A stretch of 64,000 nucleotides of DNA from Haliotis asinina (taxonomy: Eukaryota; Mollusca; Gastropoda; Lepetellida; Haliotidae). Of the stretch, positions 59,676 through 64,000 are shown one piece after another. The stretch covers positions 34,245,753 to 34,309,752 of the forward strand of contig NC_090290.1 in NCBI RefSeq assembly GCF_037392515.1, in the 5' to 3' direction. Both the position numbers and the translations under genes were made by a program. The notes below the pieces were generated by a model. It was not told the origin of the DNA, did not search any database, and saw only the letters and a program-made list of their open reading frames with translations. Positions within the stretch are counted from its first letter, which is position 1; the number at the start of each line of letters is the position of its first letter.

Positions 59676-59788
59676 CTAAACTCGCTTCCGTGAAATACCA
59701 TTTTTATTAAACTCGTTAAAGATTTACCATCAAAACCAAATCATTAACTCGTTTAAATAAAAATGGTATTACACGGAAGGTCGTTTAG
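59676..59788. mobile_element. 113-bp palindromic MITE
   Basis: Arms CTAAACTCGCTTCCGTGAAA and the complement of ATTACACGGAAGGTCG plus TTTAG pair over about 45 bases. TA flanks both sides (59674-59675, 59789-59790). Confidence 0.8.
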
Positions 59789-60364
59789 TATCCTCTAAAT
59801 AACCCACATATGAAATTTATATAGATAAGCAACATGAAGGACATAACACCTCACACTTCATACCAGTGTCGGTGTCAAGTTTCTAATTCTGTTGAGTGTA
59901 TGGCAACATGCGTTATTATGCCTAATTCTGCTGTGTGTTATCCTCTTATACAAATTGAATTAACACCGACATTATTGCGCGTCAACAGAAGGCATTCCTT
60001 CGTTTGTGGCACAAGTGCATTTCTTTAGCTCGGACAATGGGTCATTGTTTGGAACGTTTGTGGTCAGTGACTGTTGTTTGTTCCAAAAGTATGATTGAAC
60101 CTGTCGTTTCGCCACCTCAGACTCGCCTTGTTTGCTGAGTGTGTGGTCACCTGATTGCTGAAACATTCTGATAAAATTTCCGGACGCTTAAGATAACGAT
60201 GTTTCCGTTATAAATGAACAAAATGTGCCATGAGGTACTTCACAGCAGATAACAAAGCCTCAGCGACCTCAGCGCTACAACAATCGTGGGATCTTCGGCT
60301 TGGCTTTCGTGGACTTGTCGCTTCACAGAAACGACAACCCTAATGAATGCGATCTATGCGATTT

Positions 60365-60415
60365 GAGTGAGTGAAACGGGTCCAGGCCGCTTTTAGAAAG
60401 ATTCAACCGGGGACA
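60365..60415 (-). mobile_element. SINE family A tail fragment, reverse
   Basis: GAGTGAGTGAAACGGGTCCA and GGCCGCTTTTAGAAAGATTC. Confidence 0.45.
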
Positions 60416-60419
60416 TCAG

Positions 60420-62070
60420 CAGCTCTGGCCTTCTCATGATTATAGGCGATCCTTTTCCTCGTGCTCATCGTCTCTTATGTAGTTATTAAATTACATACGA
60501 GCTCAACCATTGATGTCACGCTTGTGGATTTAATCCATACAATAGCGCATGTAAGTCTCCGGCACTAAGCTGGTTCTCGACTCCCTTTGCGCGCTCCAAC
60601 TTGCAATAGACGGGACCCAGCTTACTTCCGATACCTAATTTCCGGTGACAAGCGTACATTCAAGAACCAGTTCTGGTTCAAAATTGCGCGACTGCTAATA
60701 TGACTGTACTAGACCGTACCTAATGCATGTTGTTTGTTACCGGGAGTACTAGCGAAGTACCGTGATCAACATACAGATCCTATACCAGTGTACTTTAGGT
60801 TGTCTGAAACAACACAGCGATCCATATTAATAGAGTAAAACATGACCCTTCATAAAGCCAAGTGAAATGGGTTTTAACTTAGCCAATATATAGCGCATGC
60901 GTTAGCGTGTGTGTATATGTCGATTTTTATCGGTGGCCCATTTAGATACAAACTTGCAATTTAACATTGTATTTTCATCACACAAAGCTGAGCTACCCTA
61001 GTTCATAATCGGGTGGGTAAAAACAAGTTACAGCTTTTAACGTTTTTATTTCCACTCGCTGAGTCTCACTGAGCCATGCATCCATCAAAAGTGTTTTGAA
61101 ACGTCACTATGAGACCCATCTACATGCGAAGACCTAACCTCTATAAGAACACATAAAAACAGATCAAAAACACAAATTCGTGAAGACACTCTTCAACAAA
61201 AACAACTCATCGATTCAGAAATTTTCCTCTCAGCACAGCTCAAAATAAAAGCATCCCGAACACCCCTGAGCAACAAGGATTTTGTTCCTGCCATGGCAAC
61301 GTGTTAGAAGAACGGTGGAAGTACATTGGAACCTAATAAGTCGAACTGTTTCCGTTCGTGCTGCAAATTATCAATTCCCCCATTGAGAATATAATATAGT
61401 GCTTCTCTGGGCATCGCCTGAAGAAGTGTGTTTATTAACCTAGTGTCTCTTCCTGTTCTATATTTTATGCGTTTGAAGTAGTCAAACTATTTTTAATTAA
61501 TTGCCCAGCTCCGTGATAAAATCTGATCTGATAACGCATCAGGTCAGAATGTCTCGAGGTACAGAAAATGTCTAACATTCCTAAATATCAAAGGTTTAGT
61601 ACTAATACAGCGCGATATAGACTGTAAGTAATTGCAGAACATTCCATGGAATTTGGAATGTGATTACTTTATGAATTTGAGGGTTTTCATTAACTGTGAT
61701 ATGTGATGTTTAATGTAACATTCTTAATACAAACCGTCTATTGATTACTGCTTAAAAGAACAGTCCCATTTTCCTCACTGCATCTTGACAGATTCAGGCG
61801 GGCGTCTGGTGGAAATGGTGGGAGTAATAACTCTGAAAGTACTGTTGGAGGACGGGATTAGAGAGGCCGTAGTTATAATCAGGCACTTACTGTACATTTC
61901 CCATCCGAAGGCGCTACAAAATAGCCATAATCTGTTCCTAGTTAATGATGATTGAATTTAAAACGCTATGGATGTTTTGTGTCCTACACTTGGGACTTTT
62001 TATTCTTAAATTATGATCAATAGAAACTGAATTATCCAGGCTTTGGTCGTGTACATAAAACATGGATTTG
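60420..62070. other. Gene-free stretch
   Basis: No supported gene or clear repeat. Confidence 0.35.
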
Positions 62071-62079
62071 AAGTATGAA

Positions 62080-62345
62080 ACCACAGGTTGACTACACAGA
62101 TGTGTCTGTCCAACAGCTACTCTGTGTACATATGAAACAACTGGTCGACTATCCAGGTGTATCCAACACATCTGAAACCACAGGTCGACTATCCAGGTAT
62201 ATCCAACAACTATTCTTTGCCCATCTGTAACCACAGATCGACTATCCAGGTGTATCCAACAGCTACTCTTTGCACATCTGAAACCACAGATCAACTATCC
62301 AGGTGTATCCAATAGCTACTCTTTACACATTTGAAACCACAGGTT
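62080..62345. repeat. ~57-bp minisatellite, ~4-5 copies
   Basis: The unit runs GAAACCACAGGTCGACTATC, CAGGTGTATCCAACAGCTAC, TCTTTGCACATCT. An open minus-strand frame here is a repeat artefact. Confidence 0.9.
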
Positions 62346-63171
62346 GTTAGAAAATAATTTTTAAACAGCACGTGGTAATGACAACATTACCTGTTATTCA
62401 AAATGATATGAATCAAATTGTATACTGAGTTTATTTCAAAGAAGACCGTGGCGTGTGAGTGTTTCACTGGGGTATTGCATTTGTGTGAATTAACTCCATA
62501 TAAAACCAACCAGTCCGCATCAGTTGACAAAGTAACATAGAAAGACGAAATAGTGCAAACACGTACGCATGCGCACTCCCACACTTCCTTACATGACTTC
62601 CCCAATCTGGGACGACCATAATGTTAATGTTACCTCATCTCCTTTCATCGTGTTGTTGACTCAGGGCTAGACCAGCATTAAGTTTCCGTGTCAACAGAAA
62701 ACGGATCCGAAGTCTGCAAATCCCAGACTGAGACACGGTGAAGGTATTGGTCATCTCTGTGCAAGTTTGAAGTACAAAACACTTATTCCTTCATTACTAT
62801 ACAGGTGACTCATTCCACAATCAGAACAGAACTAGTGAAGAAAAGTAAACGTAGAAACCTTACCTGCTGCTGTGGATATTAAGCTGTGGTTTCGAGCAAA
62901 TTGGCGACCTTCACTGAAACGTCAACATAACAAATGACATCCAACCCATTAGACCAACAGCATTTTAGTCTCTGAAACAAACACATTTCACATAAAAATA
63001 AAGTCCCGAAATGATGATATTCATAAAATATAATAGAATGCACAGGAGCTTACAATGCTTAGGACAACCATCAAGTCTCACATAGTTAATGGTGGGATAT
63101 TAACACTTTTATACAGCGCATACAGTATATACTGCTAATATCCCGTCATTGAATGAGTGAGCATTGATGCT

Positions 63172-63199
63172 GGTTTTCAGCATTTCAAGCCCCTGTGAT
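63172..63199. repeat. End related to the 19323 hairpin element
   Basis: GGTTTTCAGCATTTCAAGCC plus CCTGTG resembles the right arm end of the hairpin element, with two differences. Confidence 0.45.
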
Positions 63200-63234
63200 A
63201 GAAAGCAACTCAGAGACCTACATTTTCAGAAACT

Positions 63235-63400
63235 GTGGTGAGTGAGTGAGTTTTGATGTATCACCTTTAGCAATATCGGGCGGGCGACTCCAGAAATGGA
63301 CTTCACATATTGTAACCATGCACAGAATCGAACCCAGGTCTTCGGCCTGAAGAGTCAACACTTTACCCACTGGGCTATTCCACTGCCCCAGACACTATAT
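63235..63400 (-). mobile_element. SINE family A copy, reverse
   Basis: GGTGAGTGAGTGAGTTTTGA tail, reversed B box GAATCGAACCCAGG, head CTGGGCTATTCCACTGCCCC. Confidence 0.78.
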
Positions 63401-63534
63401 TAATCTGGACTTGCCACGTATTCTTGAAGAGGCTGTGTGGTTAGATCGGATTCAGACATTCAGTGTGACAGACTACCAACCAAAGTGTACTGATGAACAC
63501 GGTATTTTGGTTCTGTTATCCATCACTCATTAAG

Positions 63535-63760
63535 CTCCGGGCTGGAATTGAACAACCCATGTTTGATGTAAGGGGAGACTAACGGGATCGGGTGGTCAGG
63601 GTAGCTGACATAGTTGACAAATGTCATCGGTTCCAAATTGCGCAGATCGGTGCTCATGCTGTTGACAACTGGATTGTCTGGTCCAGACTCGAATATTTAC
63701 AGGCCGTCGCCATATAGCTGGAATATTGCTGAGTGCGGCGTAAAACTTAACTCACTCTGT
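63535..63760 (+). mobile_element. SINE family B copy, near full length
   Basis: AGACTAACGGGATCGGGTGG to GAATATTGCTGAGTGCGGCG, then TAAAACTTAACTCACT. Confidence 0.85.
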
Positions 63761-64000
63761 CCATTGCCATGACAGTATGCGCACTCTGCACCAAATGTCC
63801 TCTCAGTGGAAGCTGATGCATGGTCAACGTTTCAAATATAGATGTAAATTAACAAAAACGGATCTTACAACACACGGAATTCTTCAGATCAGGGTCTGAA
63901 AGAAGCGCCACCATTAATCAATGTCGTAGAAGCATCGTTGGTCAAAAACTTTTGTAACTTGATGGCACCGTATGCGTGGTGTCTATAGCTCTGCCATGCT

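Noticed and set aside
61938..62294. 118-codon minus-strand frame
   Set aside because: Runs through the ~57-bp minisatellite; a repeat artefact.

Overview
This is eukaryotic, intron-rich, AT-leaning DNA. It carries calpain-family genes, Tc1/mariner transposons, many short interspersed repeats ending in CACT-type tetranucleotide tails, and many mini- and microsatellites. The two repeat families sharing a 3' end that reads like GGAATATTGCT...CGGCGTAAAAC followed by (CACT)n are what I associate with abalone (Haliotis) genomes. A vetigastropod mollusc is therefore the likely source; this is inference from memory, not a search.

Genes. The left half holds two tandem, same-strand (+) calpain genes. 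Calpain gene 1 (473-8401) lacks its first coding exon, which should lie left of the window; ten exons encode the last 433 residues. Calpain gene 2 (15333-31472) is complete: eleven coding exons splice in frame to 517 codons plus stop. Every internal splice phase is identical in the two genes. Internal exon lengths match except one 9-nt difference, so they arose by tandem duplication. Both encode a papain-like calpain core (Cys, His, Asn all present) and a domain III (calpain C2-like), then stop; there is no penta-EF-hand domain. Gene 2 begins MGCCLS, a predicted myristoylation plus palmitoylation signal. In both proteins the tryptophan right after the catalytic Asn-Pro is histidine.

Layout. 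1-8401: calpain gene 1. 8402-15225: intergenic, with microsatellites, a GT-rich minisatellite and SINE copies. 15226-31472: TATA box and calpain gene 2, whose introns contain three Tc1/mariner elements, a hairpin element, a LINE-like 3' end and many SINEs. 31473-64000: no convincing host gene; this part holds minisatellites (33, 25, 44, about 45-50 and about 57 bp units), an internally deleted Tc1 element, a structurally intact Tc1 element (48812-50427), a long-inverted-repeat element (34261-35024), small foldback elements and SINEs.

Most notable. Minisatellites appear to have grown out of the splice sites of these calpain genes. In gene 1 the exon 10 acceptor and the first ~25 bases of that exon are repeated in exact 55-bp steps, giving ten decoy 3' splice sites upstream of the real one. 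In gene 2 the array beginning at the exon 2 donor repeats a donor-like sequence five times. A third, diverged array follows the last exon of gene 2. SINE tails also sit directly before three calpain acceptors. These are structural observations; any effect on splicing is untested.
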